Source: VAZQ01 sp963756715
Lineage (GTDB): Bacteria; Pseudomonadota; Alphaproteobacteria; Rhizobiales; Xanthobacteraceae
Length of the DNA: 64,000 nucleotides
Reading direction: 5' to 3'
Assembly: GCA_963756715.1 (NCBI GenBank)
Contig: CAVWOV010000020.1
Span: 310,001-374,000, forward strand
Shown here: positions 1 to 9,490 of the stretch, piece after piece
How the letters are laid out: each line of letters begins with the position of its first letter
How positions within the stretch are numbered: the first letter of the stretch is position 1
Notes under the pieces: generated by a model
What the model was told of the DNA's origin: nothing
Database searches by the model: none
Seen by the model: the letters and a program-made list of their open reading frames with translations, nothing else
Program-made: the position numbers and the translations under genes

Positions 1-1009
1 GTGACCGATGATCTTCCGGCCGAGTAACGCGGCGGGCGAGGTTTATGACGAGCAGCTTGAGGCTGCCGTGCGCCGGTTTCAGTCCCGGCATGGGCTCGAG
101 CAGACCGGCACCATCGGGCCGAAGACGCTGGCTGCGCTCAACGTGCCGGTGGGACGGCGGCTGCGCCAGCTTGCGGCATCGTACGACCGGCTGGCGGCGA
201 TGGATTTCCACTTCGGGCAGCGCTACGTGGTGGTCAACCTGCCGGCCGCTTTCGCCGAAGCGGTCGAGGGTAACAAGGTCGTTCGGCGCCATGTCGTGCA
301 GGTGGGGCGGAAGGACCGTCCGTCGCCGACGCTCACGACCAACATCACCACGGTCAATCTCAATCCAACCTGGACGGTGCCGCTCGGCATCCTGAAGAAG
401 GATGTCATCCCCAAGATGCGCAAGGACCCGGGCTACGCGGCGCGGATGCACATGCGGGTGCTGGACGGCGCGGGGCGAGAGGTCGATCCGTACGCGGTTG
501 ACTGGAACTCCGACCGCGCACCCAACTTCACCATCCGGCAGGATTCGGGGCGATGGAACGCGCTCGGCTCGGTGCGCATTGACATGCCGAATTCGCATTC
601 GGTTTATATGCACGACACCAATCACAAGGATTTATTCAGCGCCGACTACCGCTTCCAATCCTCCGGCTGCACGCGCGTCGAAGACCCCCGGGCGCTCGCG
701 GCTTGGCTTCTGGAGGACAATAGCGGCTGGCGCCGGCCGCAGATTGATGCCGCGATCGCCAAGGGCGAGCGCATGGATGTCCGCCTCACGCACAAGGTTC
801 CTGTTGCCTGGATTTACCTGACCGGCTGGATGACCAGCGACGGTGCGGTCCACTTCCGCGACGACATCTACGGCCGCGACGACAAGCCGATGCTGGTCGC
901 CGATGCGCGGCCGAAAGTCGCGAGCGCGGGGCGCGCGTCGGGCTTTGTGCTACAGTCGGCGGAGAAGCCGGAACCCGTGAAGCAGGTGTCCTATCTCGAC
1001 AGTCAGTGA
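1..1009 (+). CDS. YcbB-type L,D-transpeptidase, 3' part, frame disrupted near base 25
   Basis: Cell-wall enzyme of the YkuD fold that cross-links peptidoglycan stem peptides. The frame from the ATG at 8 encodes a peptidoglycan-binding domain (about residues 13-50) followed by a YkuD catalytic domain with the HDT...SSGCTR signature around residues 205-225, where the Cys is the nucleophile. A start at 8 gives no signal peptide and is preceded by a stop at 2-4. The other frame, from base 1, reads VTDDLPAE then stops, which matches the residues expected just before this domain. Dropping one base at about 25-29 joins the two as LPAE-NAAGEVYDE. The gene therefore probably starts left of the window and carries a one-base insertion. 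Family members are usually 400-550 residues long. The DUF4424 gene follows 29 bases downstream. Confidence 0.85.
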
Positions 1010-1038
1010 TCCGGCCGCCTGCGCGTAAGGAGCCCCGC

Positions 1039-2049
1039 ATGTTGAAATCCGCGATTGCTCTGGCCATCGCGGCCGCGACGGCGGCTCCTGCACTGGCCAA
1101 CAATTCAACGGCAGAGCTTTCGACCGGCGGCCTCATTTTCGTGCGCAACGAAAATGTCGAGATGCAATCGGAAGATCTGTTCATCTCGGCGAAGGAGATC
1201 CGGGTCAGCTATCGCTTCTTCAACAGGGCGGACTTGAACATGACCGTCCTGGTGGCGTTTCCGCTGCCCGACATCAAGGTCGACGGGCCGAGCGACAACA
1301 TCTCGGTGCCGACCGAGGAGCCGGAAAACTTCCTCGCTTTCGCCACAACGGTCAACGGCACGCCGGTCGAGACCAAGGTCGAGCAGCGTGCCATTGCGGT
1401 CGGCGTCGACCGGACACAGCTTCTGCGTTCGCTCGGCATCCCTCTGGCTCCCCATCTCCTGTCGACCAATGAGGCGCTCGACCGCCTGCCGTCGGAAAAG
1501 TGGGACGACCTCGTTCGCATCGGCGTCGCGGAGATCGAGGAATACGATGCCGGGCAGGGGATGCAGAGGCATCTGTCCGCACGCTGGGGGCTGCAGACCA
1601 CCTACTACTGGGAGCAGATGTTTCCGGCCAAAGCCGAGGTCGTGATCGAGCATCGCTACAAGCCGAGCGTGGGCGCCTCAGTGCAGACGTCGCTCGGCTC
1701 GCCGAACGAGTCCAAGGAACCCTGGTTCGAGGATTACAAGGATAAGTATTGCCTGGATTATGAATTCCTGGCCGCGGTCGAGCGCGCCCGCAGGGCGTCG
1801 AACAGCAAGTTCGGTGCGCCCTACAACGAGGAGCGCATCGACTATATCCTCAAGACCGGCGCCAACTGGTCCGGGCCGATCAAGGAGTTCCGGCTGGTCG
1901 TGGACAAAGGGGAGGCGGACAGCCTTGTCAGCTTCTGCGGTCAAGACGTGAAAAAAATCAGCGACACGCAGTTTGAGATGAAGAAAATCGAATATACGCC
2001 GGAAGGCGATCTTGCGATCCTCATCCTCAACAAGCTGCCGCCGCAGTAG
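1039..2049 (+). CDS. DUF4424 domain-containing exported protein
   Basis: Protein of 336 residues belonging to the DUF4424 family, which has no established function. The N-terminus is a clear signal peptide (MLKSAIALAIAAATAAPALA, cleaved about residue 20), so the protein is probably periplasmic. An upstream in-frame GTG at 1006 is open, but the ATG at 1039 has AAGGAG 6-7 bases ahead and begins the signal peptide, so it is preferred. The body holds the conserved NENVEMQSEDL segment near the N-terminus and a YYWEQ.FPA segment in the middle, both typical of the family. It lies 29 bases after the L,D-transpeptidase and could be in the same transcript, which would fit an envelope role, but this is inference. 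Confidence 0.85.
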   Translation: MLKSAIALAIAAATAAPALANNSTAELSTGGLIFVRNENVEMQSEDLFISAKEIRVSYRFFNRADLNMTVLVAFPLPDIKVDGPSDNISVPTEEPENFLAFATTVNGTPVETKVEQRAIAVGVDRTQLLRSLGIPLAPHLLSTNEALDRLPSEKWDDLVRIGVAEIEEYDAGQGMQRHLSARWGLQTTYYWEQMFPAKAEVVIEHRYKPSVGASVQTSLGSPNESKEPWFEDYKDKYCLDYEFLAAVERARRASNSKFGAPYNEERIDYILKTGANWSGPIKEFRLVVDKGEADSLVSFCGQDVKKISDTQFEMKKIEYTPEGDLAILILNKLPPQ

Positions 2050-2107
2050 AAATGCCGATGCCGGCCTTCGTAGTAGTATTGCTCCTCCCAACGCTGAGCA
2101 CAGTCTC

Positions 2108-2136
2108 GCTCCCTCTCCCCAAGGGGGAGAGGGAGC
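2108..2136. repeat. GC-rich palindrome, REP-like
   Basis: Near-perfect inverted repeat with arms GCTCCCTCTCCCC and GGGGAGAGGGAGC around AA. It sits between the convergent DUF4424 and RraA-like genes and could act as a bidirectional transcript end, though no T-run follows. Related arms occur at 56471-56571 and, more loosely, at 7497-7627. Confidence 0.7.
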
Positions 2137-2224
2137 GCACCGAATTTGCGGCACTTCATGCCGCGGAGTGCAGGTTTTGTATAAGTTGGGAATGATGTGT
2201 CGGCCGTCGCCTTGCCGATAAGCG

Positions 2225-2908
2225 CTAACCCGACATCGCCGCCTTGATGGCGGCGACACCACCGCCCGAGCGCGCCGCCGCGATGATCTTGGCTTCGCGG
2301 TCGGACAGTCCGACCAACGCCACCTTCATGGCGTCGATCTTGTCGGCTGGAACGATGCAGGCACCGTGCCGGTCGGCATGGATGAGCTCGCCGCTCTTCA
2401 CCGCCATGCCGTGGACGTTCACGTCGATGCCGTAGTCGACGACATGCACATAGGCGTGCGACGGGACGATCGAACCAGCGAGCATCTGAAAGCCGGGTGC
2501 GATCATCGGGATGTCGCGGATGCTGCCGCTGGTGACGACGCCGAGCGCGCCGAGTGCCTTGTGGACGTTCGACTGCACCTCGCCCCAGAACGCGCCATAG
2601 CCGATCTCTTCGTCAAGGTCTTGCATGACCATGATGGCCGGTTGCGGAACGCTTGCGACATAGTCGAGATAATCGAGCCGTTTCTGCATGTAGCCGGCCT
2701 CGCCGAGCGGCACCTTATCCTTGGCCTTGAAGGTCACGGTCTTGGCGAAACCGACGATTGGCGGCAGATCGGGAAACGGGCAGTGCAGGTGCCTGACGGT
2801 GTAGCCGAAGCCGCGGCGCTCGGGCGCCACGATCTCGACCAGGTTGCACACCGTCGGCGTGTCGATCGAACGCAGGAAGTCGAACTGGTGCGGCGTCGGC
2901 ATCGTCAT
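2225..2908 (-). CDS. RraA-like family protein
   Basis: Protein of 227 residues in the RraA/HMG-aldolase superfamily, once annotated as dimethylmenaquinone methyltransferase. Members are either RNase E inhibitors or metal-dependent aldolases/decarboxylases of oxo-acids. The family core is present: a GEVQSNVHKALGALGVVTSG block (residues about 120-140) followed by SGSIRD, where Arg-Asp bind substrate and metal in the aldolases, and the late GELIHAD.HG segment. The start at 2908 was chosen because the longer open frame to 3025 runs into the MFS gene and encodes atypical residues. It lies downstream of the MFS and kinase genes on the same strand and may be co-transcribed. With a transporter beside it a catabolic aldolase role is more likely than RNase control, but the substrate is unknown. 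Confidence 0.8.
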   Translation of the reverse strand: MTMPTPHQFDFLRSIDTPTVCNLVEIVAPERRGFGYTVRHLHCPFPDLPPIVGFAKTVTFKAKDKVPLGEAGYMQKRLDYLDYVASVPQPAIMVMQDLDEEIGYGAFWGEVQSNVHKALGALGVVTSGSIRDIPMIAPGFQMLAGSIVPSHAYVHVVDYGIDVNVHGMAVKSGELIHADRHGACIVPADKIDAMKVALVGLSDREAKIIAAARSGGGVAAIKAAMSG

Positions 2909-2937
2909 GAACAGCCCTCTGCAATGAAGGCTGAAGT

Positions 2938-4098
2938 CTAAACCGCGACGCGCCGATAGGCGAGGGCGGCAATCACCGCCATCGCGGCCTGCACGGCGAC
3001 CACCATGGCGACGCAAGCCGGCCATCCGGCCTTATCCCACGCAAGGCCGGGCAGGAAGGCGCCCATGCTGCCGCCGACGTAGAAGGCCGTCACATAAAGG
3101 CCGACCGCGGAGGACCGGCCTTCCTTGGCGATCGCGGTGACGTAGCCGGTCGAGATCGTCTGCACCAGCATGCCGCAAGCGGCGCAGAAGATCAGGCCCA
3201 GGGTGATGACCCAGACTGGCGGCGCCAGTGTCAGCAGCGAACCGAGCATCCACGCGGCGAAGATCGCGAGCAGCAGGCGCCGGCGGCCAAGCCGGTTGAT
3301 CGCCCAGCCGGTCCACGGTGCGACGACGGTGCCCACTAGGTAGGTGACGAAGATCGTGCCCAGCATACTTGAGGAGAAGAAGTAAGGCGGTCCGGCGAGG
3401 TGGAAGCTCACATAGGTGAAGACCGCGATGAAATTGAACAGCACCCCGAAGCCGATCGCATAGGTGGCGACGAGTTGCGGATTTTTGAGATGCCGCAGCA
3501 TCTGCCGCCCCGACGCGGCGAGCCCTTCGGAACGTACGAAATGTTTCTCGCGTGGAAGCAGGAAAGCCAGCAGGATCGCGCCCGCGAGCGAAAGAACTGC
3601 AAGTGCCAGGAAGGCGCCGCGCCAGCCCACCAGGTCGCCGAGCACGCCAGGAATGAAGCGGCCGCAGAATCCTCCGATGCTCGATCCGGCGATGTAGATG
3701 CCGGCGACGCCTGCGACCTCGCGCGCCGGCCACTCGTCACCAATGTAGGCCACGGTGACAGCGAAGATCGGCGGCAGCAGCAGTCCCTGGACAAAGCGCC
3801 AGATGATGAGCGCCTGCACATCCTGCGCCAGCGCCGCGCCCGCCATCGGCAGTACTACGGCGAACATGGCGGCCGTGATGACCCGCTTTCGCCCCAGCAC
3901 ATCCGCGATCGCGCCGGTGAACGGCGCGGTCAGCGCGATCGCGAGCGCGCTCGCTGTCATGATAAAGCTGATTTCCGCCGGCCTTACGCCAAACTCGCTG
4001 GCGAGCGCCGGCAACAGCGCCTGTGGCGAATATAGATTGAGAAAGGCGCAGAATCCCGCAATGGCGACGGCAAGTTTTCGGGAATCGAGTGACATCAT
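2938..4098 (-). CDS. MFS transporter (12-TM, DHA1-like)
   Basis: Inner-membrane major facilitator protein of 386 residues with about 12 hydrophobic segments. The loop between helices 2 and 3 carries the MFS signature GAIADVLGRKR (about residues 62-72), and a second copy occurs as NRLGRRR in the second half. The overall pattern resembles the YnfM-type proton-driven efflux carriers; the cargo cannot be told. The start overlaps the upstream kinase stop: bases 4095-4098 read ATGA on the minus strand, so translation is probably coupled. A second ATG at 4095 is equally possible. The RraA-like gene follows 29 bases after the stop. Confidence 0.88.
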   Translation of the reverse strand: MMSLDSRKLAVAIAGFCAFLNLYSPQALLPALASEFGVRPAEISFIMTASALAIALTAPFTGAIADVLGRKRVITAAMFAVVLPMAGAALAQDVQALIIWRFVQGLLLPPIFAVTVAYIGDEWPAREVAGVAGIYIAGSSIGGFCGRFIPGVLGDLVGWRGAFLALAVLSLAGAILLAFLLPREKHFVRSEGLAASGRQMLRHLKNPQLVATYAIGFGVLFNFIAVFTYVSFHLAGPPYFFSSSMLGTIFVTYLVGTVVAPWTGWAINRLGRRRLLLAIFAAWMLGSLLTLAPPVWVITLGLIFCAACGMLVQTISTGYVTAIAKEGRSSAVGLYVTAFYVGGSMGAFLPGLAWDKAGWPACVAMVVAVQAAMAVIAALAYRRVAV

Positions 4099-5651
4099 CC
4101 GCCCGGCGCCTGCAGTGCCTGTCGTGCCCGGTCCAGGGTCTGGTCGGGCGTGCCGGATGCGTTGACGCGCGTCCAGCCCAATGCGCCCAGTTCATAGCGC
4201 TCCTGCCGTTCAACCACCGCCGCGTCGGCATCGCTGGCATCGCCATGGCGCAACCCGACCCTGGCGCGCCGCACCGCCAGATCCGCTGTGAGGAAAAGGC
4301 CCTGGAAGCGCACCCCCAGCGCCTTCGCCGATTGCTCGACGGCCGCGCGCTCGTGCGGCGGCGCGAACACCGCATCGACGATCGCCGAATGGCCGGCCGC
4401 GACCACGCGCCGGGCCTTATCGATCACGCCGGCGTAGACGCGTAGCGTCACCGCCGGCTCGTAAGCCTCCGGCGGCAGCTTGTCGTTCTCATGCCGTCCG
4501 AACAGCGTCTTGCGTTCGACATCCGAGCGCAGCACGACGGCGCCCGGATATGGCTTCAGGTCAGCCGCCAGCACGCGCGCAAGCCGCGATTTGCCAGTGC
4601 CGGACAGTCCGCCGACCGCGATCAGCTCAGGTTGCCGCGGCAGAAGAGCATCACAGGCGAGCTTGAAATAGCGGCGGGCAGCTTGGCCGATCGACGCATC
4701 GTCCGGCGCGTGTGCGAGCCGCGCGGCTGTCACCTTGGCGCGGATCGCCGCGCGCACCGAGAGAAACAGCGGAAGCGCAGCGAGCGCGTCGAAATCTTCG
4801 ATGCGCCGGGTTTCGGCGAGATAGCGGTCGAACACGCCATGGGCCTCGCCGCCAAGCCCGCGCTCGATCAGGTCCATGAGGAGGAACGCAAGATCGTAAA
4901 GCACGTCACCCGAAGCGATCACCGGGTCGAATTCGATGGCGTCGAACAGCACCGGCCGGCGCTCGATCAGCACGATATTGCCGAGGTGAAGGTCGCCGTG
5001 GCAGCGGCGGATGAGGCCGAGGCGTCCGCGCTCGACAAGCAGGGGCCGGATGCGCGCGCAGGCGGCGCGGCTTCGTTCGGCCAGTTCCGCGACCGCTTGC
5101 GCGTCAAACAGCCCAGGGGCCGCACGGAAATCCGCATCGTTCTGCTCGATATAGTCGGCAAGTGCCGCGATCCAGGGTTCCGCGGCGACCGGCGGCGCAA
5201 GTGCATGCGCGGCCGCAATCGCACGGCCCAGCGCGTCCGCGAGCGCGGGGTCGATTTTGTGCGCATCGGCCAGGTGGTCGAGGGTTGCGGTCTCGTCGAA
5301 ACGTTGCATCTCGACCGCCCATTCAATCGGCGTGCCATCGCCGTCGAGCGCGATCGTTGCGTCCGCCGCGCGGGTGATCGGCACCACCCGCCGGTAGAGT
5401 TCCGGCGCGAACGGCTGGTTGACCTCAAGCTCGGCCTCACAGGCGGCTTTCCGCTTCTGCAACGTCGAGTAGTCGAGAAACGGAAATTGCACCGCGCGCT
5501 TGACCTTGAGGGCGCGGTCGCCGGCCAGGAAAACCGAGGCGGCGTGGGTGTCGATGCGCTTGACCGGTTTGCCGCCGTGCGTGGCGGGGTCGGCAAGAAA
5601 CGTGAAGATGGGCTCCTGATCGTCTGGCTCGCGAGATTGGGCCAAGGTCAT
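4095..5651 (-). CDS. Two-domain kinase: aminoglycoside-phosphotransferase-like plus P-loop ATPase
   Basis: A 518-residue fusion. The first half (to about residue 310) has a protein-kinase-like APH fold with the Brenner motif HGDLHLGNI, supplying the catalytic Asp, and the metal-binding DAIEFDP segment. The second half starts with a Walker A loop GGLSGTGKS and resembles zeta-toxin/gluconate-kinase-like nucleotide-binding proteins. This architecture is widespread in proteobacteria, but its substrate is not established. The start at 5651 (ATG) is preferred over a TTG at 5678 that would add nine residues. The stop overlaps the MFS start by four bases, indicating one operon of kinase, MFS transporter and RraA-like protein. 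Confidence 0.85.
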   Translation of the reverse strand: MTLAQSREPDDQEPIFTFLADPATHGGKPVKRIDTHAASVFLAGDRALKVKRAVQFPFLDYSTLQKRKAACEAELEVNQPFAPELYRRVVPITRAADATIALDGDGTPIEWAVEMQRFDETATLDHLADAHKIDPALADALGRAIAAAHALAPPVAAEPWIAALADYIEQNDADFRAAPGLFDAQAVAELAERSRAACARIRPLLVERGRLGLIRRCHGDLHLGNIVLIERRPVLFDAIEFDPVIASGDVLYDLAFLLMDLIERGLGGEAHGVFDRYLAETRRIEDFDALAALPLFLSVRAAIRAKVTAARLAHAPDDASIGQAARRYFKLACDALLPRQPELIAVGGLSGTGKSRLARVLAADLKPYPGAVVLRSDVERKTLFGRHENDKLPPEAYEPAVTLRVYAGVIDKARRVVAAGHSAIVDAVFAPPHERAAVEQSAKALGVRFQGLFLTADLAVRRARVGLRHGDASDADAAVVERQERYELGALGWTRVNASGTPDQTLDRARQALQAPGG

Positions 5652-5775
5652 CCGCGTTCCGATCGCTGCAACAAACAATGTCTAATACAATCGTGAGCCA
5701 TGTTAACCCCTGAAGCGACCGTCAGGTCCAATCGGACCGGCGAAAGATCGTCACGGACCGTCATCGATGCCGAGC

Positions 5776-6357
5776 ATGCGGATTGCAAGAGTTCTCTTCC
5801 TCCTGTCCGCTCTCGCTGTGCCGGCCGCCGGGCCAGGCCGGGCCGAGCCGGCCGTTACCGAAACCATCGCATATTACAACGTCAGCGGTGCGGACGCGCG
5901 AGCGGTTCGCGCCAGCCTCAACCGCAACGGCCCCATCTCCGGGACCGACGGCAAACGTTACGATGCCGTCGCCCGCTGGAACGTGGCGTGGAGGTACCAG
6001 CACAATATTGCGGACGGACGTTGTGCGATCACGTCGGCTTCGACTGAGGTCAAGGTGACGATCGCCTTTCCGCGCCTGCTGACCGACTCAGCGACACCCG
6101 AGGCGTTGAAAGCGTTGTTTGCGAATTATGCCGACAAGCTGATGCTGCACGAAAAGGGCCACGTCCAGAATGCCATCGATATCGCCAAGCGGATCGAGAC
6201 CGGCATTCGCGAACTGCCGCCGGAGGCGACCTGCGCGTTGCTCGCGGCAGCCGCGAACAAGCTCGGCCATGCGCTCATCAAGGAGGCAAACCAGGTCGAC
6301 ATCGACTACGACGCCCGCACCGAACATGGCCGGACCCAGGGCGTGAAGTTTCCGTAG
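5776..6357 (+). CDS. DUF922 family putative secreted zinc protease, copy 1
   Basis: Protein of 193 residues with a signal peptide (MRIARV start, hydrophobic core, cleavage near residue 23). DUF922 proteins are predicted metalloproteases. This copy holds the HExxH zinc motif as HEKGH (about residue 122), with two His ligands and the catalytic Glu, and the downstream helix typical of the family. ATG codons at 5767 and 5776 are both in frame; 5776 gives a normal signal peptide and matches the start of the second copy. The next gene, 59 bases downstream, is a paralogue with the same layout, so the pair arose by tandem duplication. The function in the cell envelope is unknown. Confidence 0.82.
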   Translation: MRIARVLFLLSALAVPAAGPGRAEPAVTETIAYYNVSGADARAVRASLNRNGPISGTDGKRYDAVARWNVAWRYQHNIADGRCAITSASTEVKVTIAFPRLLTDSATPEALKALFANYADKLMLHEKGHVQNAIDIAKRIETGIRELPPEATCALLAAAANKLGHALIKEANQVDIDYDARTEHGRTQGVKFP

Positions 6358-6416
6358 CACCACGGCCCAGCCACCGGGGACTTGCGCAGCCGCACGTGGC
6401 GTCGATAATACCCGCT

Positions 6417-6989
6417 ATGCGTGTCGCATCCGTCAGTTGCGTCCTGGCCCTGCTCGCGGCGTTGGGCCCGGCCTGGGCCGAACCGCTCATCACCGAGACG
6501 ATCGATTATTTCGACGTCACCGGCGCGACACCGCCGGAGGTCCGGGCGAGCCTCGATCGGCTGGCGCCGACATCGGTGCGCGACGGCAAGCGTTACGATG
6601 CGCTGACCTACCCGGGGATCGCCTGGCGTTTCACCTTTCGCGGCCTGCCGGCCTGCGCCATCACCGGCACGACCGTGACGGCGAAGATCGTCATCAGGTT
6701 TCCGCGGCTGGCGGCGGATGCGGCGACGCCCGCCGCGCTGAAGCAGGCCTTTGCCCGATTCAGCGACAAGCTGATGAAGCACCAGCGGGCGCACGCGCAG
6801 AAGGCGATCGAGACCGCGCGGCAGATCGAGACCGGCATCGGCGGGCTGCCGCCCGTCCACGACTGCAAGGGCCTGGAGAAGTCGGCGAACCGCCTCGGCC
6901 ACAACCTGGTGACGGCCTACAATCGCTGGCGACGCGATTACGACGACCGCACCCTGCACGGGCGCGTTCAGGGCGTGAAGTTTCCCTGA
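6417..6989 (+). CDS. DUF922 family protein, copy 2, degenerate zinc motif
   Basis: Paralogue of the preceding gene: 190 residues, signal peptide ending in WAEP, and conserved blocks such as ETIDYFDVTG, DGKRYDA, and the terminal GR.QGVKFP shared with copy 1. The metal-binding motif here reads HQRAH instead of HEKGH, so the Glu that activates water in HExxH enzymes is replaced by Gln (codon CAG). Both His ligands remain, so metal or substrate binding may persist while catalysis is probably lost. An upstream GTG at 6396 is in frame, but the ATG at 6417 begins the signal peptide. It could be a regulatory or inhibitory partner of copy 1, which is inference. Confidence 0.82.
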   Translation: MRVASVSCVLALLAALGPAWAEPLITETIDYFDVTGATPPEVRASLDRLAPTSVRDGKRYDALTYPGIAWRFTFRGLPACAITGTTVTAKIVIRFPRLAADAATPAALKQAFARFSDKLMKHQRAHAQKAIETARQIETGIGGLPPVHDCKGLEKSANRLGHNLVTAYNRWRRDYDDRTLHGRVQGVKFP

Positions 6990-7094
6990 GCCGCGCCGGC
7001 GTGCAGGCGTGCTCCACGCTGAACGCTATTGACCCAGACGCCGCGCGGCGAAACAGATGGCGTCGCGATCCAAATCTCATCCCAGGAGGACAGC

Positions 7095-7418
7095 GTGCTC
7101 GTTGATCATCGCACCTATCGCATCAAGCCCGGCATGACGCAGGGGCATCTCGCCATCTACGAACAATACGGCCTTGCCGCGCAGTCGAAGCACCTCGGCG
7201 CGCCGATTGCGTACATGTTTGCCGAGAGCGGCGACGTGAACACGGTGGTCCACCAGTGGGCCTATGAGGACGCCGCCGACCGGGCGCAACGCCGCGCCGC
7301 CATGGTCAAGGACCCGGAGTGGCAGATCTACCTTCAGAAGCTCAACGAGTCCGGCTATCTGCTCGAGCAGAAAAATTCCCTGATGATCCCCGCCAAGTTC
7401 TGCCCGATCAAGCGCTAG
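7095..7418 (+). CDS. NIPSNAP family protein
   Basis: Small cytoplasmic protein of 107 residues with the dimeric alpha-beta barrel NIPSNAP fold. It starts with LVDHRTYRIKPGM, continues with a GHLAIYEQYGL helix, and has the VVHQWAYEDAADRAQRR segment usual for the family. The GTG at 7095 was chosen because AGGAGG lies just ahead (7084-7089); the frame is open further upstream from 7029 but that part is not family sequence. NIPSNAP proteins often sit in catabolic clusters, and here the next gene is a thiamine-diphosphate enzyme 317 bases away. No substrate is known. Confidence 0.85.
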   Translation: MLVDHRTYRIKPGMTQGHLAIYEQYGLAAQSKHLGAPIAYMFAESGDVNTVVHQWAYEDAADRAQRRAAMVKDPEWQIYLQKLNESGYLLEQKNSLMIPAKFCPIKR

Positions 7419-7496
7419 ACACTTTTTGCAATTGAGCGGGCGCGCGCTGCTTACCCGCGATACTGCAGGTCAAATGCGATGGTGCGGCGAGTTATA

Positions 7497-7627
7497 CCCT
7501 CCCCCCGCGTAGCGGTGGGGAGGGTCGCGAGCGTAGCGAGCGGGGTGGGGGGTGTTGAGAGAGCGCGAGATCGCCCCCCACCCCCGACCCCTCCCCACCA
7601 CTCGCTCCGCTCGCGGGGGAGGGGAGG
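7497..7627. repeat. Large GC-rich inverted repeat, REP-like
   Basis: Long imperfect palindrome of about 130 bases that fills most of the 317-base gap between the NIPSNAP and TPP-enzyme genes. The left arm begins CCCTCCCCCCGCG and includes GCGAGCGTAGCGAGCGG; the right arm ends GCTCGCGGGGGAGGGGAGG. Such mobile palindromes are common between genes in Bradyrhizobium relatives. No coding sense is seen. Confidence 0.75.
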
Positions 7628-7735
7628 CCACGACCTCCCGCGCGTGACGTGGAGGAGTCGCACCGCCCGCGTGACAGTGACGGCCTGTGGTGCGACTTGC
7701 TACAAGACCGACCAAGAAAATTTCAGGAGACATCG

Positions 7736-9420
7736 ATGCGCGCCAACGACAGCCTGCGAACGGGCGGCGAAATTCTGATCGACCAGCTCGTCATCCATGG
7801 CGCGCGCCACATGTTCTGCGTGCCGGGCGAGAGCTACATCGCGGCGCTCGACGCCTGCCATGGCAGCGAACTCGCCGTTACCATCTGCCGGCACGAGAGC
7901 GGCGCCGCGATCATGGCGGAGGCGGTCGGCAAGGCGACCGGCCGACCCGGCATCTGCTTCGTCACCCGCGGGACCGGGCGCCACCAACGCGTCGGCCGGC
8001 GTGCATATTGCGCGCCAGGAACTCCACGCCGATGATCCTGTTCGTCGGCCAGGTGGCGCGCCACATGCGCGAGCGCGAGGCGTTCCAGGAACTCGACTAC
8101 CGTGCGGTGTTCGGAACCATCGCCAAATGGGCGACCGAAATCGACGACCCGGCGCGCATCCCGGAGATCGTCTCTCGCGCGTACTACACCGCGACCAGCG
8201 GCCGGCCCGGACCCGTCGTCATCGCGCTGCCGGAGGACATGCTGACCGAGCGCGTCGCCGTGCCGGATGCGCCGCCGTTCGAGCCGGTCGAGACCTGGCC
8301 CGGCCTCACCGACATGAGCCGGCTGCAGAAGATGATCTGGGCGGCGGAGCGGCCGATCGTGCTGCTCGGCGGCAGCCGCTGGTCGGACGCCGCCTGTGCC
8401 TCGGTGCAACGCTTCGCCGAACGTTTTGCACTACCGGTTGCTACGACGTTCCGCCGCGCGCATCTGTTCGATCCGGATCACCCCTGCTACGCCGGCGACC
8501 TCGGCATCGGGCCCAACCCGAAACTGCTCGCGCGGGTGAAGGGCGCCGACCTCATCGTCCTGGTCGGCGGGCGGCTCGGCGAGATGCCGTCGCAGGGCTA
8601 TACGCTGCTCGACATTCCGGCGCCGAGCCAGAAGCTCGTGCATGTATTTCCCGACGTCGCCGAGCTTGGCCGTGTCTACCGCGCCGAGCTTGCGATCAAC
8701 GCCGCGCCGACCGCGTTTGCGGCCGCGCTCGAAGGCTTGCAGCCGCCGAACGATCTGCGCTGGAGTGATGAAACACCCATCGCGCACGCCGACTTCCTCG
8801 CCTGGACCGACAAGCCGACCAAAGTGCCGGGCGCGGTCAACATGGGCGAGATCGTCACGGCGCTGCGCGCGAAGCTGCCGCCCGACGCTGTCATCACCAA
8901 CGGCGCCGGCAATTTCTCCGTCTGGGTGCACCGCTATTCGCGCTACCGCCGCTACGGCACCGAGCTTGCGCCGATCTCCGGCTCCATGGGCTATGGCGTG
9001 CCGGCCGCGATCGGCATGAAGCGGCTCGATCCTGCGCGCACCGTCGTCTGCTTCGCGGGCGACGGCGACTTCCTGATGACCGGGCAGGAGTTCGCCACGG
9101 CTGTTCAGTATGACCTGCCGGTGATCATCGTGCTGATGGACAACGGCATGTACGGCACCATCCGCATGCACCAGGAGCGGCACTATCCCGGTCGCGTCGT
9201 CGGCACCGCGCTCAAGAACCCGGACTTTGCCGCCTACGCGCGCGCCTTCGGCGGCTACGGCGCGACGGTAGAGAAGACGGAAGACTTCATGCCGGCCTTC
9301 GAGGCTGCGCAGAAATCCGGCAAGCCCGCGATCATCCACGTCAAGGTCGATCCCGAGGCGCTCACGCCCGCGATGTCGCTCAGCGCGATCCGCGAGAAGG
9401 CGCTGTCGGAGAAGCATTGA
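7736..9420 (+). pseudogene. Thiamine-diphosphate-dependent enzyme (acetolactate-synthase-like), two frame disruptions
   Basis: The concatenated reading matches a full TPP enzyme of about 560 residues. The N-terminal domain (from ATG 7736, ribosome site AGGAG) contains the RHESGAA loop, whose Glu activates the cofactor. The C-terminal domain has the TPP-Mg motif GDGDF with the distant Asn in MDNGMYGT. The reading passes through three frames. One extra base in GGG at 7970-7972 moves RG into GPGATNASAGVHIARQ, and another at about 8019-8022 moves it into STPMILFVGQV. Removing one base at each place restores the family sequence. Reported as broken, but sequence error is a strong alternative. Substrate unknown; it is not evidently the biosynthetic acetolactate synthase because no small-subunit gene is nearby. 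Confidence 0.78.
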
Positions 9421-9438
9421 ATGTTGGAGCCGAGTAGG

Positions 9439-9470
9439 GTGGGCAAAGGCGCGGAACGCGCCGCGCCCAC
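9439..9470. repeat. Palindrome GTGGGC...GCCCAC
   Basis: Inverted repeat with outer arms GTGGGC and GCCCAC and an inner GGCGCGG/CCGCGCC stem. A shorter relative lies at 13956-13979. It sits directly before the truncated outer-membrane protein gene and may mark the point where that gene lost its 5' end. Confidence 0.55.
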
Positions 9471-9490
9471 GTCACAGACCAGGGCGCAAC

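Noticed and set aside
7497..7627. CRISPR-like repeat
   Set aside because: The region is a single long palindrome, not spaced direct repeats with unique spacers.
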